NCBI RefSeq assembly: GCF_003352085.1
Contig: NZ_CP025804.1
Location: forward strand, 4,154,001-4,218,000
Length of the DNA stretch: 64,000 bases
Direction: 5' to 3'
Source: Sulfitobacter sp. SK012
Lineage (GTDB): Bacteria > Pseudomonadota > Alphaproteobacteria > Rhodobacterales > Rhodobacteraceae
Shown here: positions 8,749 to 19,195 of the stretch, in pieces
How the letters are laid out: each line of letters opens with the position of its first letter
Position numbering within the stretch: the first letter of the stretch is position 1
Notes under the pieces: generated by a model
Databases searched by the model: none
Told to the model about the DNA's origin: nothing
Seen by the model: only the letters and a program-made list of their open reading frames with translations
Made by a program: the position numbers and the translations under genes

Positions 8749-9153
8749 CTAGCGCATCTGTGCAGTGGCCTCAATTTCGATCAGGAAATCTGGCAAAGCA
8801 AGCGCCTGCACACCGATCCAAGTGTTCGCAGCCGGGGTCGCATCCCCGTAAAACGCCATCATTTCTGCGGCCACTGGCTCAAGCTTGTCGGGCGAATGGT
8901 CCACAACATAAGTCCTGATCCGCACCAAATCAGCCGGGGTCAGCCCTTGGCTTTCCAACACTGCTTTGAGATTGGCATATGCCTGCCGTGCCTGTGCACC
9001 GAGGTCATTTCCACCAACCACGTTGTACTCACTGTCCCATGCTACTTGGCCTGAAATGTGCAACAATTGCCCTGGCTCGCTCACTGTGGCGTGGGAAAAT
9101 CCGTAGGTAAGACTGTTGTAAAGGTTTTCTGGATTTATGCGTTTGGGGGCCAT
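8749..9153 (-). CDS. RidA (YjgF/YER057c/UK114) family protein
   Basis: 134 residues. The family hydrolyses reactive enamines/imines made by PLP enzymes, or acts on related deaminase products. The fold is recognisable from LLHISGQVAWDSEYNVVGGNDLGAQARQAYANLKAVLESQGLTPADLVRIRTYVVD; the Arg in LVRIRTYV is the family's carboxylate-binding position. The C-terminus (IEIEATAQMR) is somewhat unlike canonical RidA, so the substrate may differ. The ATG at 9151-9153 is chosen because AAGGAC lies 8 bases upstream; the frame is open further upstream without an RBS. Confidence 0.85.
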   Translation of the reverse strand: MAPKRINPENLYNSLTYGFSHATVSEPGQLLHISGQVAWDSEYNVVGGNDLGAQARQAYANLKAVLESQGLTPADLVRIRTYVVDHSPDKLEPVAAEMMAFYGDATPAANTWIGVQALALPDFLIEIEATAQMR

Positions 9154-9222
9154 GAATATGTCCTTTTCAAATGTTGTTGCGGACCAGAACCATATCACAA
9201 TCTGGCGAAGATTGGGGTGCCC

Positions 9223-9807
9223 TTATGCAAAAGGGTTGCGTGCCCCGCGGTCTTCGCTCAGCGATTTTTGCCCCCGCTCCACGATCAACAAAGCGGCATC
9301 TGCCAAATCTTCGCGTTCAATCGCATTGGCACCGCGCGCGACCCGCAATTTATGCGCCTCCAACATCATCTCAGCATGAGACGACCCGCGCGGTGGGATG
9401 AACGTGTAGCAGGCCATTTCGATCAACAGGCCCAGCGGATCCTTAAAATAAATCGAATGCATGAAGCCGCGGTCTTTGACGCCAGAGTGTTTAATGTCGC
9501 GCGCCTCTAGGCGTACAGGGACCTGGTCAAACATTGCACGGTCAACTTCGAAAGCTAAATGATGGACGCAGCCCGGATCCGTTGGGGTCCGGTCGCTGTT
9601 GCCTGCGCGGTTTTCGTCGGAAAAGATAGTTATCAACCGCCCGTCGCCTGGATCAAAGTAAAGATGTCCCTCTTCAGGGTTATCAAGATTCGGTTGGTCA
9701 AAAATAAAGGGCATGCCCAGCACGCCCTCCCAGAAATCAATGCTCGTCTGTCGGTCCGCCCCATTTAGGGTGATATGATGAACGCCCAAAACTTGAATTT
9801 TCTTCAT
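9223..9807 (-). CDS. VOC-superfamily (glyoxalase/ring-cleavage dioxygenase-like) protein
   Basis: 194 residues. One full VOC module pair is visible at residues 5-135: VLGVHHITLNGADRQTSIDFWEGVLGM (metal His in HHI) and VHHLAFEVDRAMFDQV followed by HSIYFKDPLGLLIEMA (final metal Glu). The C-terminal 55 residues are an extra, charged helical tail. The metal set His/His/Glu is intact, so it is probably an active metal enzyme of the dioxygenase or glyoxalase kind; the substrate is unknown. It is 69 bases upstream of and on the same strand as RidA, and divergent from mreB. Confidence 0.82.
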   Translation of the reverse strand: MKKIQVLGVHHITLNGADRQTSIDFWEGVLGMPFIFDQPNLDNPEEGHLYFDPGDGRLITIFSDENRAGNSDRTPTDPGCVHHLAFEVDRAMFDQVPVRLEARDIKHSGVKDRGFMHSIYFKDPLGLLIEMACYTFIPPRGSSHAEMMLEAHKLRVARGANAIEREDLADAALLIVERGQKSLSEDRGARNPFA

Positions 9808-9948
9808 GACTTGCTCCTGTTAACGCTGGGTTGACCGGTGGCTATGCCTCACAAGATATCATAGCGGCAACAACATGCCGAGGTCCTTACGGAACCCCCC
9901 TTTCACCCCATGATCGCGGCGCATATAAAGACCCCCAGCCAGCCTTGA

Positions 9949-11037
<1,089 letters not shown>

Positions 11038-11073
11038 ACGCCCCGCGCGACGGGCAGGAGAGCCTGAACCGAC

Positions 11074-11994
11074 ATGGCCAGAGACAGATCAAATTCCAAT
11101 GATTACACGGGGCCTTTGCGCCGGTTGCTTTTGGCTGTGCTGGTGTTGGTATTGGGCGCTATATTCCTGATATGGCGCATCGACAGTCCGCGTGTAGAAC
11201 GGTTTCGCGCCCAAATCACTGACAGCGTCGTGCCAAATTTTGAGTGGGCCATGGCTCCTGTCACAGGCACGGTGAATTTGTTACGCGATTTCCAAAGCTA
11301 TCGACGCCTCTCTGAACAAAACGGTGAATTGCGCTCAGAACTACGCCAGATGCAGGTTTGGAAAGAAGCGGCCCTTCAGCTTGAGCAAGAGAACGCGCGC
11401 CTGTTGGATCTGAACAAGGTGCGGCTTGATCCGCGGCTGACCTATGTTACGGGCGTGGTTTTGGCCGATTCCGGCTCGCCCTTCCGGCAATCCGTGCTGC
11501 TCAATGTCGGCGCACGCGATGGATTGGTGGATGGCTGGGCGACGATGGACGGCATCGGGCTGGTTGGGCGTATCTCCGGAGTGGGCCAAAACACCGCGCG
11601 GGTGATCCTGCTGACCGATGCATCCAGTCGCATTCCAGCGACGATTCAACCCTCGGGCCAACGGGTCATTGTGGCTGGTGACAATTCAGCGGCACCGCCG
11701 CTCGATTTCATTGAAAATCCAGATTTGGTACGCCCCGGCGATAGGGTTATCAGTTCGGGCGACGGCGGAGTGTTTCCAGCGGGATTGCTTATCGGACAGG
11801 TTGCGGCGGATCCGGGTGGACGTCTGCGCGTTCGCCTCGCTGCAGATTATGAGCGGCTCGAATTCCTGCGCGTGCTGCGTGATCACGGTACTGACCCGGT
11901 TTCAAATACTGCATTCGTCATAACGCCAAACGGTCCACTTAACCCTGAGATGATCGTGCCGTCTGAAGATGCCCCGGACGCCACGCAGCCATGA
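11074..11994 (+). CDS. mreC: Rod shape-determining protein MreC
   Basis: 306 residues. It is a periplasmic scaffold that links MreB to the PBP2-RodA synthase. There is one N-terminal transmembrane helix (about 17-36, LLLAVLVLVLGAIFLIWRI), then a coiled coil (about 70-110) with LRSELRQMQVWKEAALQLEQE, then the beta-barrel domains ending around residue 275. The C-terminal tail is short and polar. It follows mreB by 36 bases, and its last 4 bases overlap the start of mreD. Confidence 0.95.
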   Translation: MARDRSNSNDYTGPLRRLLLAVLVLVLGAIFLIWRIDSPRVERFRAQITDSVVPNFEWAMAPVTGTVNLLRDFQSYRRLSEQNGELRSELRQMQVWKEAALQLEQENARLLDLNKVRLDPRLTYVTGVVLADSGSPFRQSVLLNVGARDGLVDGWATMDGIGLVGRISGVGQNTARVILLTDASSRIPATIQPSGQRVIVAGDNSAAPPLDFIENPDLVRPGDRVISSGDGGVFPAGLLIGQVAADPGGRLRVRLAADYERLEFLRVLRDHGTDPVSNTAFVITPNGPLNPEMIVPSEDAPDATQP

Positions 11995-12620
11995 ACGAGC
12001 TCTCCCCTGCCCGGCTTTGGCTGATGCGTGCGGGTTTTGTGCTCCTTACCGCGCTGATTATTTTCTACCAATTGCTGCCGCTTGATACGGCTCCGGTTGA
12101 TCTTTTTACCACTGATCTGGTGCCGCTTGCGGCCTCGGACAGTAGTGATGCACGGCTGGAACGCTTGCTTCACCTAAGCGATCCACGGCGTTGGATCGGC
12201 CCCGACTTACTGCTTGGTTTTGCGATGGCGTGGTCCTTGCGGCGGCCCGAATACGTCCCCGCAATCTTGTTGGCGGGGATATTTCTTCTTGCGGATATGT
12301 TGCTGCAGCGCCCGCCAGGGTTGCTCGCTTTGTTGACGCTGGTGGGGTGCGAAAACCTAAAGATGCGCGAACGCGGTTTGCGCGATGCTACCTTCGTAGC
12401 AGAGTGGATTGCAGTGGCTTTTGTGATGGTCTCCATCTTTATAGCCAACCGGATCATCTTGAGCCTCCTCCTGGTCGACACGGCACCTTGGGGGCTCAGC
12501 CTGATTGAGCTGGGAATGACATTGCTTTTCTACCCGTTGATCGCGGGCGTAACCCATGGTCTGATGGGCGTACGCAAAACTGCTCCCGGGGAATTGGACT
12601 CGAAGGGGCAGCGCGCATGA
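11991..12620 (+). CDS. mreD: Rod shape-determining protein MreD
   Basis: 209 residues, a polytopic inner-membrane protein with about five predicted helices (for example RAGFVLLTALIIFYQLLPL and the C-terminal LGMTLLFYPLIAGVTHGLMG). MreD is part of the elongasome and balances PBP2-RodA activity with MreC. Sequence conservation in this family is low; the identification rests on membrane topology, length and its fixed place between mreC and mrdA. Overlap of 4 bases with mreC indicates translational coupling. Confidence 0.92.
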   Translation: MNELSPARLWLMRAGFVLLTALIIFYQLLPLDTAPVDLFTTDLVPLAASDSSDARLERLLHLSDPRRWIGPDLLLGFAMAWSLRRPEYVPAILLAGIFLLADMLLQRPPGLLALLTLVGCENLKMRERGLRDATFVAEWIAVAFVMVSIFIANRIILSLLLVDTAPWGLSLIELGMTLLFYPLIAGVTHGLMGVRKTAPGELDSKGQRA

Positions 12621-12636
12621 TACGAGGCATCCAATC

Positions 12637-14580
12637 ATGAGACGCAGCCGCGCAGATATCGAGGCAAGCCATAGTAAACTAAGCCGCCGCGCCGCTCTTT
12701 TGGGGGGAGCGCAGCTGTTGTTTATGGGTGGGTTGGCCGCACGGATGCGCTTTCTACAGGTGGATCAGGCGGATCAATTCCGCCTACTTGCCGAAGAAAA
12801 CCGCATTAATATCCGGCTGATCCCACCAACTCGTGGCGAAATCTTTGACCGCAAAGGTATGCGTTTGGCGCAAAACGTGCCCAGCTACCGTATTGTGTTG
12901 GTGCGCGAGGATGCAGGCGACGTCGAGGCCGTGTTGGACCGCCTTGCCGCCATCATTGCCGTTGATGATGAAACGCGCGCACGGGTACTGGCAGAGGTGA
13001 AACGCTCTGCCCCGTTCCTTCCGGTCACCATTTTGGAGGACGTAAGCTGGGATGATGTCAGTCGCGTTTCAGTGAATGCGCCCGCGTTGCCGGGTGTGTC
13101 GCCTGAGGTCGGGCTTACCCGCGTTTATCCGCGTGGGTCTGACTTTGCACATATCGTTGGGCGTGTAGGACGGGTTTCGCAAGCAGATCTGGACGCATTA
13201 GACGACCCCGATCAAGTGCTTCGCATTCCAAGGTTTAATATTGGCAAGATCAACGTTGAGGCCCGCGAAGAGGCGCTTTTGCGCGGCACCGCCGGCACCA
13301 AGCAGGTCGAGGTCAACGCCACGGGTCGCGTCATGCGCGAACTGGCGCGCCGCGAAGGGCAATCAGGGGCCGATCTGCAGCTGACAATTGATGCGAACCT
13401 CCAGAATTACGTGATGGCGCGGTTGGGCGGCGAAAGTGCCGCTGTGGTCATGATTGACCTCGAAAAAGGTGACCTAGCTGCAATCGCGTCGGCTCCCAGC
13501 TATGATCCCAACCTTTTTATCGGTGGCATTTCATCCAAAAACTATAACCCACTTCTCAATTCAGCCTACAGACCACTGGTCAACAAAACCGTGCAAGGGG
13601 CTTATCCACCGGGATCAACGTTCAAGATGATGACCGCAATGGCGGCTCTCGAAGATGGGCTAGTAGGGCCAGATGACACCGCTTATTGCCCCGGCCACCT
13701 TGAGGTTGCCGGGCGGAGGTTTCACTGCTGGAAACGTGCGGGCCATGGTTGGGTCGATCTGGAAAACTCGCTCAAGCAATCGTGCGACGTCTATTACTAC
13801 GATTTGGCCGTAAAAGTCGGGATTGAAAAAATTTCTGCCATGGCGAGACGCTTTGGCCTTGGGATCAAGCATGATTTGGCGCTGAGTTCGGTGAATGCTG
13901 GCCTGATGCCCACAATGGCATGGAAGCGCGAGAACCGAGGCGAGGGCTGGGTGGTTGGTGATACCGTCAACGCCTCCATCGGTCAGGGATTTATGCTAGC
14001 GTCGCCCATTCAGCTGGCTGTTATGACAGCACGGATCGCGACGGGGCGGTCGATCACACCGCGATTGGTGAAATCTGTTGATGGCGTGGAACAGCCGTCA
14101 GGGGCGGGCGAAAAGCTCGACATGAATGAAAACAATCTGCGCAAGATACGCCGCGCAATGTACGAGGTGGTCAACAACCGTCGTGGGACGGGCTATCGCA
14201 GCCGAATTATCGCGGACGGCGAGCGCATGGCAGGCAAGACCGGAACCAGTCAGGTCCGTAATATTACGGCTGCTGAACGTGCACGCGGCGTGACCCGCAA
14301 CAAAGACCTCCCTTGGGGGCGGCGTGATCATGCGCTTTTTGTCAGCTTCGCACCTTATGACAAGCCACGCTATGCGGTGGCAGTATTGGTTGAACACGGC
14401 GGTGGCGGATCAGTTGCGGCCGCTCCGATTGCACGAGATGTGATGTTGCAGGCGCTTTATGGCGGGGAGCCCCCGTTGGAGGCCTATCCGACCGGCGACC
14501 GCGATAGGATCAAAATCCAACAAGAAGCCTTGCGTGATGTAAAGCCAGTGGCCCAGATCAAGGGCAACGATCAGGCATGA
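12637..14580 (+). CDS. mrdA: Penicillin-binding protein 2 (elongation transpeptidase)
   Basis: 647 residues, a class B PBP that cross-links peptidoglycan during cell elongation together with RodA. There is an N-terminal membrane helix (about 20-38), then the dimerisation/pedestal domain (TRGEIFDRKGMRLAQNVPSY) and a transpeptidase domain. Active-site motifs are S327-T-F-K330 (PPGSTFKMM), SCD (KQSCDVYYYD) and K534-T-G (MAGKTGTSQ). The C-terminal tail is short. The last 4 bases overlap the rodA start. Confidence 0.96.
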   Translation: MRRSRADIEASHSKLSRRAALLGGAQLLFMGGLAARMRFLQVDQADQFRLLAEENRINIRLIPPTRGEIFDRKGMRLAQNVPSYRIVLVREDAGDVEAVLDRLAAIIAVDDETRARVLAEVKRSAPFLPVTILEDVSWDDVSRVSVNAPALPGVSPEVGLTRVYPRGSDFAHIVGRVGRVSQADLDALDDPDQVLRIPRFNIGKINVEAREEALLRGTAGTKQVEVNATGRVMRELARREGQSGADLQLTIDANLQNYVMARLGGESAAVVMIDLEKGDLAAIASAPSYDPNLFIGGISSKNYNPLLNSAYRPLVNKTVQGAYPPGSTFKMMTAMAALEDGLVGPDDTAYCPGHLEVAGRRFHCWKRAGHGWVDLENSLKQSCDVYYYDLAVKVGIEKISAMARRFGLGIKHDLALSSVNAGLMPTMAWKRENRGEGWVVGDTVNASIGQGFMLASPIQLAVMTARIATGRSITPRLVKSVDGVEQPSGAGEKLDMNENNLRKIRRAMYEVVNNRRGTGYRSRIIADGERMAGKTGTSQVRNITAAERARGVTRNKDLPWGRRDHALFVSFAPYDKPRYAVAVLVEHGGGGSVAAAPIARDVMLQALYGGEPPLEAYPTGDRDRIKIQQEALRDVKPVAQIKGNDQA

Positions 14581-15716
14581 GTTATCTAGAGCATAGCGTC
14601 AAATCTGTCCCTGTCGGGCTGCGCAAAATCCTGTTCTTCCACTGGCCTCTGGCCTTACTGCTGGCCAGTGTGGCGGGCTTTGGGTTTTTGATGCTTTATT
14701 CCGTGGCAGGCGGCAAATTTGACCCGTGGGCCGCAACGCAGATGAAGCGGTTTGGCCTCGGGGTCGTCTTGATGCTGGCAGTTGGCATGGTGCCGATTTG
14801 GCTTTGGCGCAACCTTGCCGGTCTGGCGTACGGATTGTCTTTGATGCTGCTTGTTGCCGTTGAACTCTTTGGCGCGGTCGGAATGGGTGCGCAACGTTGG
14901 ATCGATCTGGGGTTTTTCCGTCTTCAACCGTCTGAGCTGACCAAGATAACGCTCGTGATGTTTCTGGCGGCTTATTATGATTGGCTACCGGCCAAGAAAA
15001 CCTCGCGCCCCTTGTGGGTTTTGCTGCCGGTGCTCATCATCCTTGTGCCGACGGGGCTTGTACTTGGCCAGCCGGATCTTGGCACCGCGATCTTGCTGCT
15101 GACGGCCGGTGGTGGGCTGATGTTTCTGGCCGGTGTGCACTGGGCCTACTTCGCCGCCGTTCTAGCGGGGGCCATTGGACTGGTGACAACAGTTTTTCAA
15201 TCACGCGGCACGCCTTGGCAGTTGATCAAGGACTATCAGTTCCGCCGCATTGATACCTTTCTCGATCCGTCTACGGACCCGTTGGGCGCGGGCTATCACA
15301 TCACCCAATCCAAGATTGCACTGGGATCTGGCGGCTGGACTGGGCGCGGCTTTATGCAAGGCACACAGAGCCGTCTGAATTTTCTGCCCGAAAAACACAC
15401 CGACTTTATTTTCACAACGCTCGCCGAAGAGTTCGGCTTTGTTGGCGGGATATCCTTGCTGACGCTATATGCACTGATAATCGTGTTCTGCGTGGTGTCT
15501 GCGATCCTTAACAAGGACCGGTTTGCCTCTCTCCTGACGCTTGGTATTGCGCTCAATTTCTTCCTCTTTTTTGCGGTGAATATGTCGATGGTGATGGGCC
15601 TTGCTCCCGTCGTCGGGGTACCACTGCCATTGGTTAGCTACGGAGGCTCGGCCATGCTGGTTTTGCTTCTTGCCTTTGGGTTGGTGCAATCCGCGCATGT
15701 CCATAGACCACGCTAA
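14577..15716 (+). CDS. rodA: Peptidoglycan glycosyltransferase RodA
   Basis: 379 residues, a SEDS-family polymerase with about ten transmembrane helices that polymerises lipid II for the elongasome. Family signatures are AQRWIDLGFFRLQPSELTKITLV, the large periplasmic loop with GAGYHITQSKIALGSGGWTGRG and TDFIFTTLAEEFGFVGG (containing the catalytic Asp-type acidic region), and GVPLPLVSYGGSAML near the C-terminus. It is the last gene of the elongation operon and is translationally coupled to mrdA. Confidence 0.96.
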   Translation: MSYLEHSVKSVPVGLRKILFFHWPLALLLASVAGFGFLMLYSVAGGKFDPWAATQMKRFGLGVVLMLAVGMVPIWLWRNLAGLAYGLSLMLLVAVELFGAVGMGAQRWIDLGFFRLQPSELTKITLVMFLAAYYDWLPAKKTSRPLWVLLPVLIILVPTGLVLGQPDLGTAILLLTAGGGLMFLAGVHWAYFAAVLAGAIGLVTTVFQSRGTPWQLIKDYQFRRIDTFLDPSTDPLGAGYHITQSKIALGSGGWTGRGFMQGTQSRLNFLPEKHTDFIFTTLAEEFGFVGGISLLTLYALIIVFCVVSAILNKDRFASLLTLGIALNFFLFFAVNMSMVMGLAPVVGVPLPLVSYGGSAMLVLLLAFGLVQSAHVHRPR

Positions 15717-15744
15717 CGTCATGAACCCTTCAGAAAGAACCTAA

Positions 15745-16155
15745 ATGTCGATATTTCACCTTGCTTTTAACGTGACCGATTTGGACGAGACCCGGCGTTT
15801 TTATGGCGATCTTTTGGGATGTGCCGAAGGGCGCAGCACACAGACGTGGGTCGATTTCGACTTTTTCGGACATCAGATTTCGTGTCATTTGGGTACGCCA
15901 TTTGCCGATGCCCCTACAGGATTGGTCGGGGATCACAAAGTGCCGATGCCCCATTTTGGCGTAGTGCTGCAACATGCAGACTGGCGCGCACTGGCTGACC
16001 GGCTCGAAGAGGCTGGTGCGGATTTCGTGCTCTCGCCGCAGACACGCTTTGCAGGTCAGCCCGGCGAGCAGTCAACAATGTTTTTTCGAGACCCCTCTGG
16101 CAACCCAATCGAGATCAAGGGCCTTGCCGACATGAACGGAGCCTTCGCTACATGA
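15745..16155 (+). CDS. VOC family protein (glyoxalase-like)
   Basis: 136 residues, a single VOC module: FHLAFNVTDLDETRRFYGDLLGC at the start and STMFFRDPSGNPIEIKG at the end, with metal-ligand positions His (FHLAF), His and Glu (IEIKG). The central part, MPHFGVVLQHADWRALADRLEEAGADFV, fits the second half-module. The substrate is not predictable. It overlaps the next gene by 4 bases, so it is co-translated with the GhrA-like reductase, suggesting both act on related 2-oxo or 2-hydroxy compounds (inference). Confidence 0.85.
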   Translation: MSIFHLAFNVTDLDETRRFYGDLLGCAEGRSTQTWVDFDFFGHQISCHLGTPFADAPTGLVGDHKVPMPHFGVVLQHADWRALADRLEEAGADFVLSPQTRFAGQPGEQSTMFFRDPSGNPIEIKGLADMNGAFAT

Positions 16156-17081
16156 TCAACATTCTGTTCGCAGCCCAACCTGACCGGTGGCAAAAATATG
16201 AATCGCACCTGCGTGTAGCTTTGAAAGCCGCAAATATTGACGCTAACCTAGCCCAGGACATCCCGGCAGATGAAGTCGACTATATTGTCTATGCGCCCAA
16301 CAGCGAGCTGCAGGATTTCACCCCCTATACCCGCGCAAAAGCGGTGCTGAACCTGTGGGCCGGGGTGGAGACAATTGTGGGCAATGAGACCCTGCGCATC
16401 CCGCTGGCGCGAATGGTCGATCCGGGGCTGACAAGTGCCATGGTGGAATGGATCTCGGCCCATGTGCTGCGCTATCATTTGGGTTTGGACATCGACATTC
16501 TGAACCGGAGCACCGATTGGACCCCGCGCACCCCACCTTTGGCACAGGAGCGTCAGGTGGTTATCCTTGGTCTTGGCGCATTGGGTCAATCGGCGGCAGC
16601 AGCGCTGATTAATCTCGGGTTCAATGTCACTGGTTGGTCGCGGAGCGCCAAAGAAATGGCGGGGGTGACCTGCCTACATGGCGAAGCAGGTCTAGCAGAT
16701 GCGCTGTCTCGCGCCGAAATTTGCGTGACGCTCCTGCCTGATACAGCAGCTACGGAAAACACCCTAAACGCGCAAACGCTCGCGCAAATGCCGCGTGGGG
16801 CGTTCATTATCAATCCCGGGCGCGGACCTCTGATCGACGATAGCGCATTAATTGAAGCGCTCGACAACGGCCAGATTGCACACGCCACGCTAGATGTATT
16901 TCGGATTGAACCGCTGCCTGTAGAGCACCCCTTTTGGGCGCACCCGCACGTTACCGTGACGCCGCATATCGCGGCGGAGACACGGTCGGTGACTGCATCG
17001 CAGGTCATCGTTGAAAACATCCGACGTGGCGAAGCAGGTGAGCCTTTTCTTAACCTTGTGGATCGAACACTGGGCTATTGA
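16152..17081 (+). CDS. Glyoxylate/hydroxypyruvate reductase A-like 2-hydroxyacid dehydrogenase
   Basis: 309 residues of the D-2-hydroxyacid dehydrogenase superfamily, closest in layout to GhrA. The NAD(P)-binding loop is VVILGLGALGQSAAAAL near 137-153, with WSRS after beta-2 (an Arg that favours NADPH). Catalytic residues lie in INPGRGPLIDD (Arg region), DVFRIEPLPVEHPFW (Glu) and VTPHIAAET (His). It would reduce glyoxylate or hydroxypyruvate; the exact substrate is inferred from the family only. It is coupled to the VOC gene upstream. Confidence 0.88.
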   Translation: MINILFAAQPDRWQKYESHLRVALKAANIDANLAQDIPADEVDYIVYAPNSELQDFTPYTRAKAVLNLWAGVETIVGNETLRIPLARMVDPGLTSAMVEWISAHVLRYHLGLDIDILNRSTDWTPRTPPLAQERQVVILGLGALGQSAAAALINLGFNVTGWSRSAKEMAGVTCLHGEAGLADALSRAEICVTLLPDTAATENTLNAQTLAQMPRGAFIINPGRGPLIDDSALIEALDNGQIAHATLDVFRIEPLPVEHPFWAHPHVTVTPHIAAETRSVTASQVIVENIRRGEAGEPFLNLVDRTLGY

Positions 17082-17089
17082 GGCAGAGG

Positions 17090-19111
17090 TTAAGCTGCCA
17101 ATCCCCGTCCTTTGAGCAGGGCCTCAACCCCCGGCAGTCGGCCGCGAAATGCAACGTAAAGTTCGGCTGCATCGCGGCTGCCTCCGGTAGACAGAATATG
17201 TTCTTCCAGTGCCTTGGCGCGTTCCGCGTCAAAGGCGCCGCCTGCTTCTTCGAAGGCTTCAAAAGCATCGGCATCCATCACTTCGGACCACATGTAGCTG
17301 TAATAACCGCTGGAATAGCCGTCCCCCGCAAACACATGCGCGAAATGCGGTGTCGCGTGCCGCATGGTGATCGCAGCCGGCATGCCAAGTTCAGCCAACA
17401 CCTCCGCTTGTCGTGCCATTGGATCTGCTGGGACATCGCCCTCGTGGAAAGCCAGGTCAACAAGAGCCGAGGCCACGTATTCTACGGTCTGGAACCCCAT
17501 ATCGAACGTCGCGGCACCAAGTACTTTTTCGAGCATCTCAGCCGGCATCGCTTCGCCTGTTTTGGCATGGATCGCAAACTCACCAAGCACTTCTGGCACA
17601 TCAAGCCAATGCTCATAAAGCTGGCTTGGCAACTCAACAAAATCTCGCGCGACAGAGGTGCCCGACACACTTTCATAGGTCACATCCGACAGCATTTGGT
17701 GCAAAGCGTGGCCAAATTCATGAAAAAGCGTGCGCGCGTCATCATAGCTCAGCAGCGCTGGATCGCCCTTGGCAAAGTTACACACGTTGATGACAATTGG
17801 CGTCTGAGCTTGGGGAAACCGCGCCTGCGCCCGCATCGCAGAACACCACGCGCCCGACCGTTTGGATCCGCGCGCAAAATAGTCCCCGATAAATACAGCC
17901 ACATGTTTTCCGTCGCGGGTCACTTTCCATGCACGGCAATCCTCATGATAGAGCGGCACGTCGAGGGGTGCGAATTTCAGGTGAAATAGTCTGGTGGCGC
18001 AGGCAAAGGCCGCGTCAATCATCCGGTCCAATTGGAAGTAAGGCTTTAGCGCAGCTTCATCCAGGTCATGCTCCGCCGCACGCCGCTTTTCCGCATAATA
18101 GCGCCAGTCCCACGGAGCCAGATCGTCATTCACGCCGTCTTTGTGCATCATCGCGGTTAGCACATCAGCATCTGCTTCGGCTTGGCGCTTGGCGGGTTCC
18201 CAGACGTCCATCAGAAGGCCACGGACGGCGTCAGGTTTTTTGGCCATTTCGGTTTCAAGCTTGTAGTCGGCAAAGCTTGCGTACCCAAGAAGCTGCGCGC
18301 GTTCTTGCCTTAGGGCGAGGATTTCGGCGGCAATCGCACGGTTGTCGGTCTTGCCGCCATTTGCGCCGCGCGCTTCCCACGCCTTGAACGCAATCTTGCG
18401 CAGGTCGCGACGCGGCGAGAATTGCAGGAACGGCACGATCAATGAACGGGACAACGTTACAACCGGCCCATCTTGCTTTTTCTCGTCCCCAGCCGCGCGC
18501 GCGGCATCAATAACGAAATCCGGCAGTCCTTCAAGATCGGCCTCCGCCAGCGGCATGAACCAGCTGCGCTCATCTGCCAGAAGGTTCTGGGTAAATTCGG
18601 TTCCCAGCACGGCAAGCCGCCCCTTGATCTCTTTCATGCGTGCTTCAGCGCTGCCTTCAAGTGCTGCCCCTGAGCGTACGAAACCGCGGTGCGTCAACAT
18701 CAGAACTCGCGCTTGTTCGCCTGTCAAACCCAATGCTTCGCGTCCGTCCCAGACAGCTGCGATGCGGGAGAACAGTGTTTTGTTGCTGGAAATCTCAGCA
18801 AAATGCGCGGCAAGTCTTGGTGAAAAGTCACGCTGCAACGCCTCACGCGCGGGGTTGCTGTCCGCTCCGGCGACCGTGAAAAACACCCCAAGCACCTGAT
18901 CAAGCGCTTTGCCCGCGGCCTCCAGTGCCTCAATCGTATTGGCAAAGTTCGGATCCGCTGATGCCGTCGCAATTGTATCAATTTCATTTCGATGCGCTGT
19001 AAGAGCCGCCTCAAGTGCAGGCGCAAAATCATCATCAGAAATGGCATCGAACGGGGCTAATCCGTAAGGCGTAGTCCAGTCCTGCAGCAGTGTATTTGTG
19101 GTCGATGTCAT
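17090..19111 (-). CDS. M3 family zinc metallopeptidase (oligopeptidase A/Dcp-like)
   Basis: 673 residues, cytosolic oligopeptidase. The zinc site is in TLFHEFGHALHQML (HEXXH plus surrounding residues), with the third ligand Glu downstream in FVELPSQLYEHWL. The C-terminal GYSSGYYSYMWSEVMDADAFEAF is the family's substrate-binding Tyr-rich loop. The start MTSTTNTLLQDWTTPYGLAPFDAI is typical of Dcp/PrlC proteins without a signal peptide. Role: degradation of short peptides released by larger proteases. It converges with the GhrA-like gene with only 8 bases between stops. Confidence 0.94.
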   Translation of the reverse strand: MTSTTNTLLQDWTTPYGLAPFDAISDDDFAPALEAALTAHRNEIDTIATASADPNFANTIEALEAAGKALDQVLGVFFTVAGADSNPAREALQRDFSPRLAAHFAEISSNKTLFSRIAAVWDGREALGLTGEQARVLMLTHRGFVRSGAALEGSAEARMKEIKGRLAVLGTEFTQNLLADERSWFMPLAEADLEGLPDFVIDAARAAGDEKKQDGPVVTLSRSLIVPFLQFSPRRDLRKIAFKAWEARGANGGKTDNRAIAAEILALRQERAQLLGYASFADYKLETEMAKKPDAVRGLLMDVWEPAKRQAEADADVLTAMMHKDGVNDDLAPWDWRYYAEKRRAAEHDLDEAALKPYFQLDRMIDAAFACATRLFHLKFAPLDVPLYHEDCRAWKVTRDGKHVAVFIGDYFARGSKRSGAWCSAMRAQARFPQAQTPIVINVCNFAKGDPALLSYDDARTLFHEFGHALHQMLSDVTYESVSGTSVARDFVELPSQLYEHWLDVPEVLGEFAIHAKTGEAMPAEMLEKVLGAATFDMGFQTVEYVASALVDLAFHEGDVPADPMARQAEVLAELGMPAAITMRHATPHFAHVFAGDGYSSGYYSYMWSEVMDADAFEAFEEAGGAFDAERAKALEEHILSTGGSRDAAELYVAFRGRLPGVEALLKGRGLAA

Positions 19112-19195
19112 GGGGGGGCTCCTTTGAGACTAAAGGTATGCATGCGTCGGTCAGGTTGCAATCACAGCGCGGAATTTCTTGACGATGCGGGGCCC